A stretch of DNA of 45,378 nucleotides from Bacteroidales bacterium (GCA_004558535.1 SFCP01000003.1:1-45378), one strand, 5' to 3'. Positions 32,647-41,861 are shown, numbered from the stretch's first letter. Notes: generated from the letters alone by a model not told the origin. Program-made: numbers and translations.

Positions 32647-35301
32647 ATGAAGAATATTTGGCTCCCCCTGCTGCTTTTCCTCCTTGCCCTACCCTGCCGC
32701 GCACAACTGTCGCCACAGGCCGAGACGCTGTTTGCCTGCTTCCGCAACGCAGCGGGCTTCAACGACCGCACCCCGCGCGAAATGGTGTACCTGCACCTGG
32801 ACAACAACGGCTATTTCGAGGACGAAACCATCTGGTTCAGGGCCTACGTGGTCCGTGCCGCCGGGTTGCAATCGCTACCGCTGAGCGGCGTGCTCTACGT
32901 GGACCTGCTCGATGCCGGCGGACGCCTGGTGGAACAGCTCACCCTGCACCCGGACTCGCTGGGACGGGCGGAGGGCAGCTTTTCCCTGAAGCTGCCGGTC
33001 AAGAGCGGCTTCTACGAAGTGCGCGCCTACACCCGCGAAATGGTGAACTGGGGAAGCGAAGCCTGCTATTCGCGCATAGTGCCCGTGTTCGGCCGCCCCG
33101 GCAACCGCAAAAAGCCGATTGCACCGGATGAAATCGACCCCGAAAACCTGCAGATAGCTCGCCCGGCTGCCAACGCGGCCGCCACGCTCGGCGCACCGCG
33201 GTTGGTGCGCACCGACAGTACGACCCGCAGTGGCATACACTTCTTTCCCGAGGGCGGCAGCAGGGTACAGGGCGTCGAGCAACGCATCGCCTTTCAGCTG
33301 GAAGGCCGCGGTATCACTGATAAGCCGGACTCCATCGCCCTCTGCAACGCCAACGGCGTCCGGCTCGGCCTCATCCCCACCCTCCACGCCGACATGGGAC
33401 TCTTCACCCTGCCGGCCGAAGCGGGCGATGCCTATGTGCAGTGGCGCGGCGAGCGCTTCCCCCTGCCCGAAGCGGCCGAGGGGGCGCAGTACGTGCTGAC
33501 GGTGCAACCGGCAACGCAGACCGTAAACGTGCGGATAGCCGGCAACGGCGAGGCACTGCGCACGGACAGCCTGCTGGGACTGGTGGCTACCTGCCGCGGA
33601 GCCGTCTGCTACTTCGACACGCTCCATCTGGCCGGTGCTGCTGTTGAAATGGAGCTGCCGCTGACGGCCCTGCACGGCGGTGTGAACCAACTGACGCTCG
33701 TATCGCCCACAGGACGCACCCTGGCCCGCCGCGCCGTGTGGCGGGATGCTCCCATGCGGCAGCTGGATGTGCAGGTGCGGCAAAACGCAGCCACCTACGA
33801 ACCCTTTGCACCCATCGTGCTCGACGTATCCGTGCACGACGCGGCCGGCCGGCCCGTCTCGACAGACTTTTCCCTGTCCGTGCGCGCCGCGGACAGCGAG
33901 TTCACACGACCCAACGACGGAGGCGCGGCCGCAAGCCTGCTGCTGAGCTCCGAAATCCGCGGCTACATACACCGCCCACAGGACTATTTCCCCGCCGATA
34001 CGCCCGAGCGACGCGCCGCCCTTGACCTGCTGCTCATGGTGCAGGGATGGACGGCCAATACCTTTGAACAGATGGCCCTGCGCGACACCTTCGACACACC
34101 GCAACCCATCGAGGAGCACCTGACGCTCAACGGCATCCTGCTTCACGACAACGAGCGACGACAGCCCTACCCCGGCGTCCAACTGAGTCTAAAGATGTAC
34201 TCCCGACAGGGCGGAGGGCTGGAAGCCCGGACGGTGACCGATGAGGAAGGGCGCTTCGCCTTTGTGTCGAACGTGGACTACGAGGGCGACTTCATCGCAC
34301 AATTCCGCACGACCGACGCCGCGGGCAAGACGGTGCGCTCGCGCGTGGCCGTGGACCGCTGGTTCAGTCCGCCGCCCGCCGACTTCGGCCCCGCGGAACT
34401 GCTGGTGCTGCCGCCGGAAAGCCCGACAGCAGCAGGCGAAGGCCCCGGAGCTGCACAACTCTTTGTCTGGGCCGACACCATCCCCCGGGAGGTGAAGTAC
34501 CACCTGCACGAAGCGACCGTCAAGGGACGCCGCAAATACCGCGGATTTACCGGAAACCGCTACACGTACAACGGCGGCGAGGAAGCAGGTATGCGACAGG
34601 GAGAAATATTCATCAACCTGGCCCGCGAAGTGGAGCGCTACAAGGACGCAGGCGGCGACCCGGGCTACATCTTCGACTTCCTCGCCCTGCTGGACCGCAA
34701 TGCAGAACTGCGGTACGTGGCCGAAAGCGACGCGACTGCCGGACAAGGCGACCCGACACACGCCTATCCCTACACCACACCCGACGAGGGCCAAGCGACC
34801 GACGCCGGAGAACTGCCCGACGACCCCGAAAAGACCATCACTTGGCACGGACGCTCCACCCACGTGCTCCTCAACAACGACGAGGTCAGCCTCGACCTGA
34901 GCGAAGCACCGGCCGAATGGTTCAAGAGCGTGGCCATTGCGCCGGGCAACCGGCTTTCGAAGCTGCGCGACCTGCAACCGGGAGAACAGACGCCCGACTA
35001 TCTGATCCTGCTCTACGAGGAGCCCAACGCCTGCCGCAACAGTTCGGCCAAAGGCGTGGAAAAACGCAACGTCAAGGGCTACACCACGCCACAAACCTTC
35101 TACAATCCTGACTACCGACGCCGCGACCTGCCCTCGGAGGCCGACGCACGACGCACACTTGCCTGGCAGCCGACCGTCAAGACCGATGAAAACGGCCACG
35201 CCACGGTTATCCTCTACAACAACGGCACACCGGACCAGCAGCTCCGCATCACACTGCGCGGCGTGACGCCGAGAGGCGAATTTCTGGACTGGGGAGAATA
35301 G
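32647..35301 (+). CDS. Large secreted MG2 (alpha-2-macroglobulin-like) domain protein
   Basis: 884-residue exported protein. The signal peptide is MKNIWLPLLLFLLALPCRAQ. The N-terminal domain (about 35-135) carries the Bacteroidetes MG2-type signature REMVYLHLDNNGYFEDETIW. Further beta-sandwich domains follow (IHFFPEGGSRVQGVEQRIAF near 200). A carboxypeptidase-regulatory-like domain lies at about 500-570 (LNGILLHDNERRQPYPGVQL, then TDEEGRFAF). The C-terminal domain contains LAWQPTVKTDENGHATVILY, recalling the A2M 'W-P…T-D-G' module. There is no thioester CxEQ motif and no barrel, so protease trapping is unlikely; it is probably a periplasmic or surface structural partner. Related proteins in Bacteroidetes are often labelled MG2 or plug-domain proteins of unknown role. 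Confidence 0.8.
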   Translation: MKNIWLPLLLFLLALPCRAQLSPQAETLFACFRNAAGFNDRTPREMVYLHLDNNGYFEDETIWFRAYVVRAAGLQSLPLSGVLYVDLLDAGGRLVEQLTLHPDSLGRAEGSFSLKLPVKSGFYEVRAYTREMVNWGSEACYSRIVPVFGRPGNRKKPIAPDEIDPENLQIARPAANAAATLGAPRLVRTDSTTRSGIHFFPEGGSRVQGVEQRIAFQLEGRGITDKPDSIALCNANGVRLGLIPTLHADMGLFTLPAEAGDAYVQWRGERFPLPEAAEGAQYVLTVQPATQTVNVRIAGNGEALRTDSLLGLVATCRGAVCYFDTLHLAGAAVEMELPLTALHGGVNQLTLVSPTGRTLARRAVWRDAPMRQLDVQVRQNAATYEPFAPIVLDVSVHDAAGRPVSTDFSLSVRAADSEFTRPNDGGAAASLLLSSEIRGYIHRPQDYFPADTPERRAALDLLLMVQGWTANTFEQMALRDTFDTPQPIEEHLTLNGILLHDNERRQPYPGVQLSLKMYSRQGGGLEARTVTDEEGRFAFVSNVDYEGDFIAQFRTTDAAGKTVRSRVAVDRWFSPPPADFGPAELLVLPPESPTAAGEGPGAAQLFVWADTIPREVKYHLHEATVKGRRKYRGFTGNRYTYNGGEEAGMRQGEIFINLAREVERYKDAGGDPGYIFDFLALLDRNAELRYVAESDATAGQGDPTHAYPYTTPDEGQATDAGELPDDPEKTITWHGRSTHVLLNNDEVSLDLSEAPAEWFKSVAIAPGNRLSKLRDLQPGEQTPDYLILLYEEPNACRNSSAKGVEKRNVKGYTTPQTFYNPDYRRRDLPSEADARRTLAWQPTVKTDENGHATVILYNNGTPDQQLRITLRGVTPRGEFLDWGE

Positions 35302-35360
35302 CCTGCCAACCGGACAGCGCGCAGCAGCTCCCACCTACATTCACCCGACGACCTACAAAA

Positions 35361-35392
35361 AGTCCGCAGCCCCCGATGGGAGACTGCGGACT
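35361..35392 (-). terminator. Terminator between convergent genes
   Basis: AGTCCGCAG (35361-35369) pairs with CTGCGGACT (35384-35392). On the minus strand the stem is followed by TTTTT, so it ends the beta-propeller transcript; on the plus strand it may also stop the MG2 gene. Confidence 0.8.
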
Positions 35393-35416
35393 GCTTCGTT
35401 TCTGTCAGGCAATTGC

Positions 35417-36757
35417 CTACTTCGTCGTCACTTCCAGTATGTCGACGCAATTGCCGCCGTGGTGCTTGCGTCCCTGCGAGGTGACAAAAATGTTTTTCCC
35501 GTCGAGCGATACGTCCAGCCCCACAGGATAGGAATCCAGCGGCAGGTAAGTGAGCAGCTGCATGGACTTGGCGTCGACCACACAGAGGCGGCTGCTGTTG
35601 TTGCAGGCGGCATAGATATAGCGGCCGTCGGGCGAAGCGGCTATGGTGCGTGCGCCGGCTCCTACCTTGCAGTTGACAAATCCATTGACGGAGACGGTTT
35701 TCCCCTCAAGGCGTCCGGCGGCCTCGAGGAACGTGGCGAGCGGAATGCGCTGCACGTAACCGGCCGCGTTGATGCTTAGGTACAGATAATCGCCGGCTAT
35801 GAGCAAATGCCGGACGTTCGACATCATGCCCATCACTCGGCCCAAGTATTTACTACGTGCTACATCGATGACCGCAATGCCTCCGCTGCCGCCCATACAT
35901 CCCACCAAGAGATACCGGCCGTCGGGGGTGAAGACCGTACCGCGCAGGGCGTAGCCACTGCCGTTGTCGCGGTCGACCGGGACCGTCGTGCTGAAATCCA
36001 GTTTCAGCTGATAGTCCACCACGACGCAGGCCCGGTAGCGCCATTGTTCGGGAAAGGGCGAAGAAATGTCAATCAAGCCCACCGTATTGTCGCCCCAGTG
36101 GGAAATAGCCACGAGCGAGTTGTCCGGAGATGTGGCTATCATTTTCGGAAGTGGTCCGGTCTCCATCATGCGTACGATGCTGTCGCTCTCGGTGTCGATA
36201 ATGGCGACGGCAGAAGGCTCTTGGGCGTTAATATCAAAGGAACGGCGGTAATAAGGCACCCACAAATAGCGACCATAATGCGAGAAAGTGCTCTCGACCG
36301 GCTTGCCGTAAAAGCGCATCGGGTGGTCGTAATGATGGCGAAAGGGGAAGAGGCCCGATGCAGGAGCCCACAGCGGCGCGTCGTCCTCGGTAAAGGTGTG
36401 GCGGATGACTTTCAGTTTCTCGTGCGTACGGGAATCGAAGACGACAGTCGTACCTCCCTCCAGGGAATTGACGTAGTATTTCCGCCCATTGGGGTGAACG
36501 TTGACCGATTTGGGCGAGAAGATGTCCGTGTCGCGCGATGCAGCCGGTCCACCGGGGTAGTTCTGCTTCTTGGCGACCAGACGGATGGTCATATGTCCGT
36601 CGGGGGTGACAGTTTCAGTGCCGATGGAGGGATGTACTACGGGAGGAACACCGCTCGACCCCGTAGAAGGCGCATTGCTCTGGGCAGACAGGGGACACCA
36701 AAGGGTACATAGTGCCCACAAAAGGGCCGGTAGGCGATAGTATAAGCTATTCTTCAT
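35417..36757 (-). CDS. Secreted YncE-like beta-propeller protein
   Basis: 446-residue exported protein. Signal peptide (about 1-26, ending WCPLSAQ), then repeated beta-propeller blades of the YVTN/YncE type, each with a D-G/S-x-Y-hydrophobic core: VHPNGRKYYVNSLEGGTTVV, SPDNSLVAISHWGDNTVGLI, FTPDGRYLLVGCMGGSGGIA, SPDGRYIYAACNNSSRLCVV and SLDGKNIFVTSQGRKHHGGN. Seven blades are plausible. Such proteins bind ligands or partners and have no catalytic residues that I can see. It starts 35 nt after the S41 protease stop, so they are co-transcribed. Function unknown. Confidence 0.82.
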   Translation of the reverse strand: MKNSLYYRLPALLWALCTLWCPLSAQSNAPSTGSSGVPPVVHPSIGTETVTPDGHMTIRLVAKKQNYPGGPAASRDTDIFSPKSVNVHPNGRKYYVNSLEGGTTVVFDSRTHEKLKVIRHTFTEDDAPLWAPASGLFPFRHHYDHPMRFYGKPVESTFSHYGRYLWVPYYRRSFDINAQEPSAVAIIDTESDSIVRMMETGPLPKMIATSPDNSLVAISHWGDNTVGLIDISSPFPEQWRYRACVVVDYQLKLDFSTTVPVDRDNGSGYALRGTVFTPDGRYLLVGCMGGSGGIAVIDVARSKYLGRVMGMMSNVRHLLIAGDYLYLSINAAGYVQRIPLATFLEAAGRLEGKTVSVNGFVNCKVGAGARTIAASPDGRYIYAACNNSSRLCVVDAKSMQLLTYLPLDSYPVGLDVSLDGKNIFVTSQGRKHHGGNCVDILEVTTK

Positions 36758-36792
36758 AATTTAGTATTACTTTATTTCTGACAATCCACGAC

Positions 36793-38448
36793 TCAGGGAC
36801 GCAGGATACGTCGATAGCTCTCCATATCGCCCAGAATTTCCAGCGCGCGCCGTACTTCGGGGCTCACACGCAGGTCGTAGACGATACCACCACGCTGGTA
36901 GTAATAATCCGTCAGGATGGCATCCTCAACAACACGGCGTATTTCCGGTTCCCAACGGCGATAGTCGTAATCCTCGTTGTGGGTGAATTTCTGTTCCAAG
37001 GCATCAAACTCCGCGCGGGCTTGTTCGGCATAGCCCTCATGCTCCGCGATGTCACGAAGTAGCTTGAGCGCGTAACTACTCTGCCGATCGTAGGTAAATC
37101 CCGAGGTCTTCAGGAAATTGGTAAGGTCATCGTACTCTGCAGCAGTGAGCGAGAAAGTCTCGGCGGGCGCAATGGTGGCATGGGTGCTGCGATAGCGGGC
37201 CACAAAGTCGCTCAGCTGATCCGATACAGCCAGATAGGTTATCAGGTTGGGCAGGCTGTCGACGGCCACCTCGACGTCGGGCGTCACGCCGCCGCAGTCG
37301 CGCACGGGCCGCCCGCCCTTGGTGTGAAATTCGCGGGAGACGCTGTCGGCCAAATGCTGCGGCAGGCCATCGCTGAACTCGTAGGCCTGAACGCAACGCC
37401 CGCTGGGAATGTAGTACTTGCACGTGGTGAGTTTCAACACGCCGCCGTAGAGCAGCTCGTGGGGTTCCTGCACAAGGCCCTTGCCATAGGTGCGCTGCCC
37501 CACGATGACAGCGCGGTCGTAGTCCTGCAAAGCACCGGCCGTGATTTCGCCGGCCGAAGCTGTGCCGTAGTCAGTTAGCACCACGATGGGCATGTCGGTG
37601 ATCATCGGCACACCGGTGGTGCGGAATGTCTCGTTGCGCGAACTTACCTTGCCGCGGGTGCTCACTACCTCCGACCCCTTGGGCACGAAGAGGCCAACAA
37701 GTTTGACGGCCTCCATCATCAGGCCACCCGGATTGCCGCGCAGGTCGAGCACCAAGCGCTTCATGCCCTTTGCACGCAACTCCGTCAGTGCCCGCTGTAC
37801 CTCGGCGGCCGTGTTCTCGGTGAATTGGCTCACGGCAACCAGCGCCACGCTATCGTTAATCATTTCTGCAAATCTCACCGCAGGCAGCGCGATGGTGCGA
37901 CGCGTCAGCGTGAAGTCGAGCGGCGCACTTTCGCCGAAGCGTTCCACACGCAGACGCAACGTAGTGCCGGGCTCGCCGCGCAGAGTACTGCTCACCGAGT
38001 CGCTGTAAGCCGTCCGCTGACGCCCGCCGCACCGTGGCATCTCCTGTCCGTCAATGGCTACAATCACATCGCCCCGGCGCAGTCCTGCCTCGGCCGCCGG
38101 CATGCCGGCATAAGGCTCGGAGATGATACAGCGGTCGTGTCCGGCGTGATAAGTGATGAGCGAGCCGATGCCGGCGTACTTTCCCGTGGTCATCTGCCGC
38201 AGATCCTCGGTTCTGTCGGCGGGATAGTAGTCCGTGTAGGGGTCCAGGCGCTCGAGCAGATAGTAGATAGCGTCCTCTATGACGTCCTTGGCATCGAGCG
38301 TGTCGACGTAGTTGAGGTCCAGCTCCTTGTAGAGGTTGTTGAAGATGCTCAGCTGTTTGGCCGTCTCGGCATTGTGAGCGCTGTTTTGCGCCGCGGCGGG
38401 CAGCAGGGCCATTGCCAACAGGACGCAGGTCAGTAATCGTTTCATCAA
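36793..38448 (-). CDS. S41 family C-terminal processing protease (CtpA/Prc type) with PDZ
   Basis: 551-residue periplasmic serine protease. Signal peptide MMKRLLTCVLLAMALLPAAA (start at either of the two Met codons). A helical N-terminal region (LYKELDLNYVDTLDAKDV…YLLERLDPYTDYY) is followed by a PDZ domain (about 90-180, GIGSLITYHAG… PAAEAGLRRGDVIVAIDGQE) and the S41 core with RLVLDLRGNPGG. The catalytic Ser is in TASAGE and the Lys in TYGKGLVQ, the Ser-Lys dyad of this family. A C-terminal helical domain of about 150 residues follows. Such proteases trim C-termini of exported proteins. It begins 9 nt after the kinase stop and is followed by the beta-propeller gene. Confidence 0.93.
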   Translation of the reverse strand: MMKRLLTCVLLAMALLPAAAQNSAHNAETAKQLSIFNNLYKELDLNYVDTLDAKDVIEDAIYYLLERLDPYTDYYPADRTEDLRQMTTGKYAGIGSLITYHAGHDRCIISEPYAGMPAAEAGLRRGDVIVAIDGQEMPRCGGRQRTAYSDSVSSTLRGEPGTTLRLRVERFGESAPLDFTLTRRTIALPAVRFAEMINDSVALVAVSQFTENTAAEVQRALTELRAKGMKRLVLDLRGNPGGLMMEAVKLVGLFVPKGSEVVSTRGKVSSRNETFRTTGVPMITDMPIVVLTDYGTASAGEITAGALQDYDRAVIVGQRTYGKGLVQEPHELLYGGVLKLTTCKYYIPSGRCVQAYEFSDGLPQHLADSVSREFHTKGGRPVRDCGGVTPDVEVAVDSLPNLITYLAVSDQLSDFVARYRSTHATIAPAETFSLTAAEYDDLTNFLKTSGFTYDRQSSYALKLLRDIAEHEGYAEQARAEFDALEQKFTHNEDYDYRRWEPEIRRVVEDAILTDYYYQRGGIVYDLRVSPEVRRALEILGDMESYRRILRP

Positions 38449-38457
38449 AGCGGGGTT

Positions 38458-39432
38458 TTACTTTTTCAAAATCCTTGTTCGGAGCGCCTCCCAGCCGGAT
38501 TCAGGCACCTCGGTGCCCACCACTTGAATCACGGCAGCTGCCAGCAATCCACCGGCCTCCAGACAGTCGCGCAGGGGCAGCCCCAACGCATGACGATAGA
38601 GGAAGCCGGCGGCAAAGAAGTCGCCGGCGGCGGTCGTATCGACCACCTGCGTCACAGGCTCGGCACCGATGGTGGCAAAATCTTCACCACAGCGCGCCAT
38701 GGAACCGTCTCGGCCGGTCTTCACCACGGCCACGGGGCACAGGGCGGCCAGCTTGTCGAGTGCCTCACGGGCTTCAAGTCCCGTAAAGGCGCGGGCCTCC
38801 TCCTCGTTGGCAAAGACGATGTCCGTACGTTCGAGCAGGTAGCCAAAGAAGTCACGTTCGGCCTCCACAATGTTGTAACTGGCCAAATCCAGGCAGACCT
38901 GCAGGCCACCACGTTTCGCCAATTCCACCGCGCGGGCTATGAGGTCGTGATTTTGCACCAGATAGCCCTCTATATATAGGTAGTCGTAGCCCTCGAGGAG
39001 CTCGGGGCGCAAATCGTCTGCCGTCAGGTTGGCCGCCGCGCCCAGATAGGTGGCAAAAGTGCGCTGTCCGTCGGCACTGATAAAGGTCGAGGCCACACCG
39101 GTGGACAGGCTATCGGGCAGCAGGATGGCGTTGATGCCATAGCGGCGGCAGTTGTCGGCAAAGAAACGGCCGTTGTCGTCGTCGGCCACACGGCCTATCA
39201 AGCCCGGATGGGCATCCAGATGCGCCAAAGCCAGCACCGTGTTGCAAGCCGAACCGCCCGTTGCGCGCTTCACAGGCATCGTTGCCATGCGTTGACACAC
39301 TTCGGCATAGCGTTCAGTGTCTATCAACTGCATAGACCCCTTTGGCAAGGATAATTCACTCAGTATGTTATCGTTAGATACCTGTACCAAGGCATCTACA
39401 AGGGCATTGCCCAGTCCCAAAACGCGTTTCAT
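38458..39432 (-). CDS. PfkB-family carbohydrate/nucleoside kinase (adenosine kinase-like)
   Basis: 324-residue ribokinase-family kinase. N-terminal GLGNALVDALVQV, the substrate-side ATGGSACNTVLALAHL, and the C-terminal catalytic motif DTTAAGDFFAAGFLYRHA, in which the second D is the base. The usual DT-x-GAGD has Ala for the first Gly. This N-terminus and substrate motif match the adenosine-kinase-like group common in Bacteroidetes, though ribose or another sugar cannot be excluded. I chose the ATG at 39432 (MKRVLGLGNAL); the longer frame to 39522 crosses promoter sequence. It leads the kinase-S41-propeller run. Confidence 0.88.
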   Translation of the reverse strand: MKRVLGLGNALVDALVQVSNDNILSELSLPKGSMQLIDTERYAEVCQRMATMPVKRATGGSACNTVLALAHLDAHPGLIGRVADDDNGRFFADNCRRYGINAILLPDSLSTGVASTFISADGQRTFATYLGAAANLTADDLRPELLEGYDYLYIEGYLVQNHDLIARAVELAKRGGLQVCLDLASYNIVEAERDFFGYLLERTDIVFANEEEARAFTGLEAREALDKLAALCPVAVVKTGRDGSMARCGEDFATIGAEPVTQVVDTTAAGDFFAAGFLYRHALGLPLRDCLEAGGLLAAAVIQVVGTEVPESGWEALRTRILKK

Positions 39433-39457
39433 TGTAATTTTTTTAGGAATTTTCTTG

Positions 39458-39483
39458 CAAAGATATTGCTTATTCCAAAAATA
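39458..39483 (-). promoter_or_regulatory. Candidate -7 boxes of the kinase operon
   Basis: Two minus-strand TAnnTTTG words: TATCTTTG (complement of 39458-39465) and TATTTTTG (complement of 39476-39483). Neither has a perfect -33; the second has a near match (complement of CAAT, 39502-39505) 18 nt upstream. They interleave with the divergent tRNA-Asn promoter. Confidence 0.45.
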
Positions 39484-39496
39484 ACCACTACTTTTG
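39465..39496 (+). promoter_or_regulatory. Promoter of the tRNA-Asn pair
   Basis: -7 TACTTTTG (39489-39496) with ATTG (39465-39468) 20 nt upstream as a near -33 element. Confidence 0.65.
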
Positions 39497-39541
39497 CACA
39501 GCAATTCCGAGCCAAGCGGCATTTTTCAGCTTAGAAAATCT

Positions 39542-39618
39542 GCTTCAGTAGCTCAGTTGGTTAGAGCACCTGACTGTTAATCAGGGGGTCGTTGGTTCAA
39601 GCCCATCCTGAAGCGCCA
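39542..39618 (+). tRNA. tRNA-Asn (anticodon GTT), copy 1
   Basis: Cloverleaf with acceptor GCTTCAG/CTGAAGC, D arm AGCTCAGTTGGTTAGAGC, anticodon stem CCTGA/TCAGG around CTGTTAA (GTT), T loop TTCAAGC. Discriminator G and genomically encoded CCA (39616-39618). One T-T mismatch in the T stem, present in both copies. Confidence 0.93.
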
Positions 39619-39657
39619 GTGCGAAAGGCTGACCGCCGGACACGGAGTTGCAACCCT

Positions 39658-39734
39658 GCTTCAGTAGCTCAGTTGGTTAGAGCACCTGACTGTTAATCAG
39701 GGGGTCGTTGGTTCAAGCCCATCCTGAAGCGCCA
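39658..39734 (+). tRNA. tRNA-Asn (anticodon GTT), copy 2
   Basis: Identical in sequence to copy 1, 116 bp downstream, again with encoded CCA (39732-39734). The spacer is only 39 bp, so the two are one transcript. Confidence 0.93.
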
Positions 39735-39738
39735 CCAA

Positions 39739-39767
39739 GCCGTTGTTGCATTGCAGCAGCGGCTTTT
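39739..39767 (+). terminator. Terminator after the tRNA-Asn pair
   Basis: GCCGTTGTTGC pairs with GCAGCAGCGGC (two G-T wobbles, 3-nt loop), ending at 39763, then TTTT. Confidence 0.75.
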
Positions 39768-39847
39768 GGAAGAACGGGATTGTTGCAACCGCCAGCTCCG
39801 TGCGCTCTTTCGTCCGGCACATCCGCTCAGCTTCGCAGCATTTAGAC

Positions 39848-39889
39848 ACAGCGGGAGGGCAACCCTTGTGATGGTTGTCCTCCCGCTGT
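39848..39889 (-). terminator. Terminator after gpmI
   Basis: 17-bp stem (39848-39864 with 39873-39889) with one imperfect pair and an 8-nt loop, about 40 nt past the ancestral gpmI stop. Confidence 0.7.
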
Positions 39890-39927
39890 AGAATATTCCG
39901 TCAGGCAGGAGTCGCTGTGCGGCCGCC

Positions 39928-41342
39928 TTATTTAATCAGGCACTTGCCAGTCATTTCCTTCGGCTGCTCCAGTCCCATGATATGCAGGATAGAGGGAGCC
40001 ACATCGGCCAGCACACCGTCCTCGACATGTGCATCGTGGTTTTCGGTGACGTAGATGAACGGCACGGGGTTGAGCGAGTGGGCCGTATTGGGCGTGCCGT
40101 CGGCATTGATGGCGTTGTCGGCATTGCCGTGGTCGGCGCGCCGTTGGCAAAATTGACTACAATGAAGTCATATTTGTCCTCGCGGATGGCTGCGACGAGC
40201 TTGTCCTTGACTTCGTAAGCCGACATCTCGGGTTGCAGGTCGTAGGTAGCCACCTTCGGGGAAGCCACAAGGATGCGGTCCTCGCCCTCATAGGGTGTCT
40301 CGCGTCCGCCGTTGAAGAAGAAGGTCACGTGGGCGTACTTTTCCGTCTCGGCCGTGTGGAGCTGTTTCAGTCCCTTGCTGCTGAGATATTCGCCAAGGGT
40401 GTTCTCCACATTTTCCTTGGGGAAGAGGATGTGCACACCGGTGAACGAGGCATCGTAGGGCGTCATGCAGAAATACTGCAGGCCGGGGATGGTATGCATT
40501 CCCTCCTCGGGCATATCCTGCTGGGTAAGCACGATGGTCAATTCCTTGGCGCGGTCGTTACGATAGTTGAAGAAGATGACCACATCACCCTCCTGGATGC
40601 GACCATCCACGTTGGCGTTGACCAGGGGTTCCATGAACTCGTCCGTATTCTTGTGTTCCTCGCTGTCTGTGTCGTAGCAGCTTTGCACGCCCTCGACCAT
40701 ATCAGCGCAGGGACGGCCCTTGCCCTCGACCAACTGGTCGTAAGCTACCTTCACACGGGCCCAACGCTTGTCGCGGTCCATGGCATAAAAGCGTCCGATG
40801 ATGCTGGCCACGTGGGCACCGGCCTTGTCACACTTTTCGGTGAGCCGGGCGATAAAGCCTTTGCCGCTCTTGGGGTCGGTGTCGCGGCCGTCCATGAAGC
40901 AGTGTACGAAGGTGTGCTCAGCAACGCCGTATTCGGCTGCGATGTCGACCAGCTTGAACAGATGATCGAGCGAGGAGTGCACACCGCCGTCCGAAGTGAG
41001 GCCCATCAGGTGGACCCGCTTGCCAGTCTCCTTGGCATAGGAATAGGCGCGGACGATTTCGGGATTCTGCAGGATGCTGCCGTCGGCACAGGCACGGTTG
41101 ATTTTCACCAAATCCTGGTAGACGATGCGGCCTGCGCCGATATTGAGGTGACCTACCTCCGAGTTGCCCATCTGTCCGTCGGGCAAACCTACGTTTTCGC
41201 CCGATGCCAGCAGCTGCGAGTGGGGATAGGTGGCGTTCAGGTGGTCCATAAAAGGCGTGGGGGTGCTGAAAATGACGTCACCTTTGCCGTGACTGCCAAT
41301 GCCCCAGCCATCCAAAATCATGAGAAGAGCTTTCTTTGCCAT
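39928..41342 (-). pseudogene. gpmI: 2,3-bisphosphoglycerate-independent phosphoglycerate mutase, deleted and frameshifted
   Basis: iPGM interconverts 3- and 2-phosphoglycerate in glycolysis with two metal ions. From the ATG at 41342 (MAKKALLMILDGWGIG) the protein is normal: GQMGNSEVGHLNIGAGR with the phosphorylated Ser region, DGRDTDPKSG and FFNYRNDRAKEL. At about 40145 the frame reads VVNFANG and then jumps to a wrong frame. In the correct frame, starting a few bases on, the sequence resumes at DHGNADN and runs normally to the stop at 39928-39930 (ending GKCLIK). About 41 codons between FANG and DHGN, including the family's DMVGH metal-ligand segment, are replaced by 5 nt, a net loss of about 118 nt. 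The junction is GGCGCGCC. The uncorrected frame ends at 39951 with a nonsense tail. It is either a true pseudogene or a sequence/assembly error. Confidence 0.88.
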
Positions 41343-41371
41343 AATATTATAGGTATAATTTGAGTTTGCTG

Positions 41372-41379
41372 CAAAGTTA
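41372..41379 (-). promoter_or_regulatory. -7 box of gpmI
   Basis: Minus-strand TAACTTTG (complement of 41372-41379) fits TAnnTTTG, 30 nt before the gpmI ATG. No clear -33. Confidence 0.5.
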
Positions 41380-41642
41380 CAAAAATTTTCGGGCACATAG
41401 CCTGCATTTGCCACTTTGAAAATGTGGTCGTGCTGCGTCCGGGCGTAAATGCAAAGTCCTTGTTTGTAGCACCCCTCCCCGAGCAAGTTCACCTCGCCAC
41501 GCTGTCCGCCGACCGGCCACGCCATTGGCGGACAGCGGCACTTGGACGGCATTTCCCGGGCAGCGGCGCCCGGACCTCATGGGGCAAGAAGTGCACAGAA
41601 GTGCACAAGTAGATTTAACGTAAACTTTCCTAAATGGCTTTT

Positions 41643-41768
41643 TTGTGCCGAATTTTTCCTATCCGGTGCCGGTGCGTTTTTTCCAAGTGCTACTTATTTT
41701 CAACCAACCGGGACGTAGATAAAACCAAGTCCTTTGTAATTTTTTCCAAGTGCCGGATAGTTTTGCCT
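41643..41768 (+). repeat. 21-bp-period repeat array, locus 4
   Basis: Degenerate units start at 41643, 41664, 41685, 41706, 41727 and 41748, the same six phases as in copy A. Best words: AAGTGCTACTTA (41685), AAGTCCTTTGTAA (41727) and AAGTGCCGGATAG (41748). Confidence 0.7.
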
Positions 41769-41784
41769 CTACAAAGGACCTAAA

Positions 41785-41823
41785 AAAGGAGGAAGCCGCC
41801 TGCTATATACGACTTCCTCCTTT
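41785..41823 (-). terminator. Minus-strand hairpin of repeat copy B
   Basis: 14-nt arms (41785-41798 and 41810-41823) and the same 11-nt loop length as copy A. The one base change gives a C-A mismatch on the plus strand but a G-U pair in a minus-strand RNA. Six Ts follow on the minus strand. Confidence 0.7.
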
Positions 41824-41829
41824 GCTTAG

Positions 41830-41861
41830 CAAATATACCACATTTTTCAGCGAAATCCAAA
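41830..41861 (-). promoter_or_regulatory. Minus-strand promoter inside repeat copy B
   Basis: -7 TATATTTG (complement of 41830-41837) and -33 TTTG (complement of 41858-41861), again exactly 20 nt apart although bases just beside the -33 box differ from copy A. Confidence 0.65.

Noticed and set aside
36793..39432. Kinase-protease-propeller run as a dedicated system
   Set aside because: Short spacing supports co-transcription, but the three functions have no recognised link; proposing a pathway would be unsupported.
40134..40142. GGCGCGCC at the gpmI break as a sign of a cloning site
   Set aside because: It is the AscI recognition word, but it is explained by the normal codons on each side of the deletion (GGC and GCC); no vector sequence is present.
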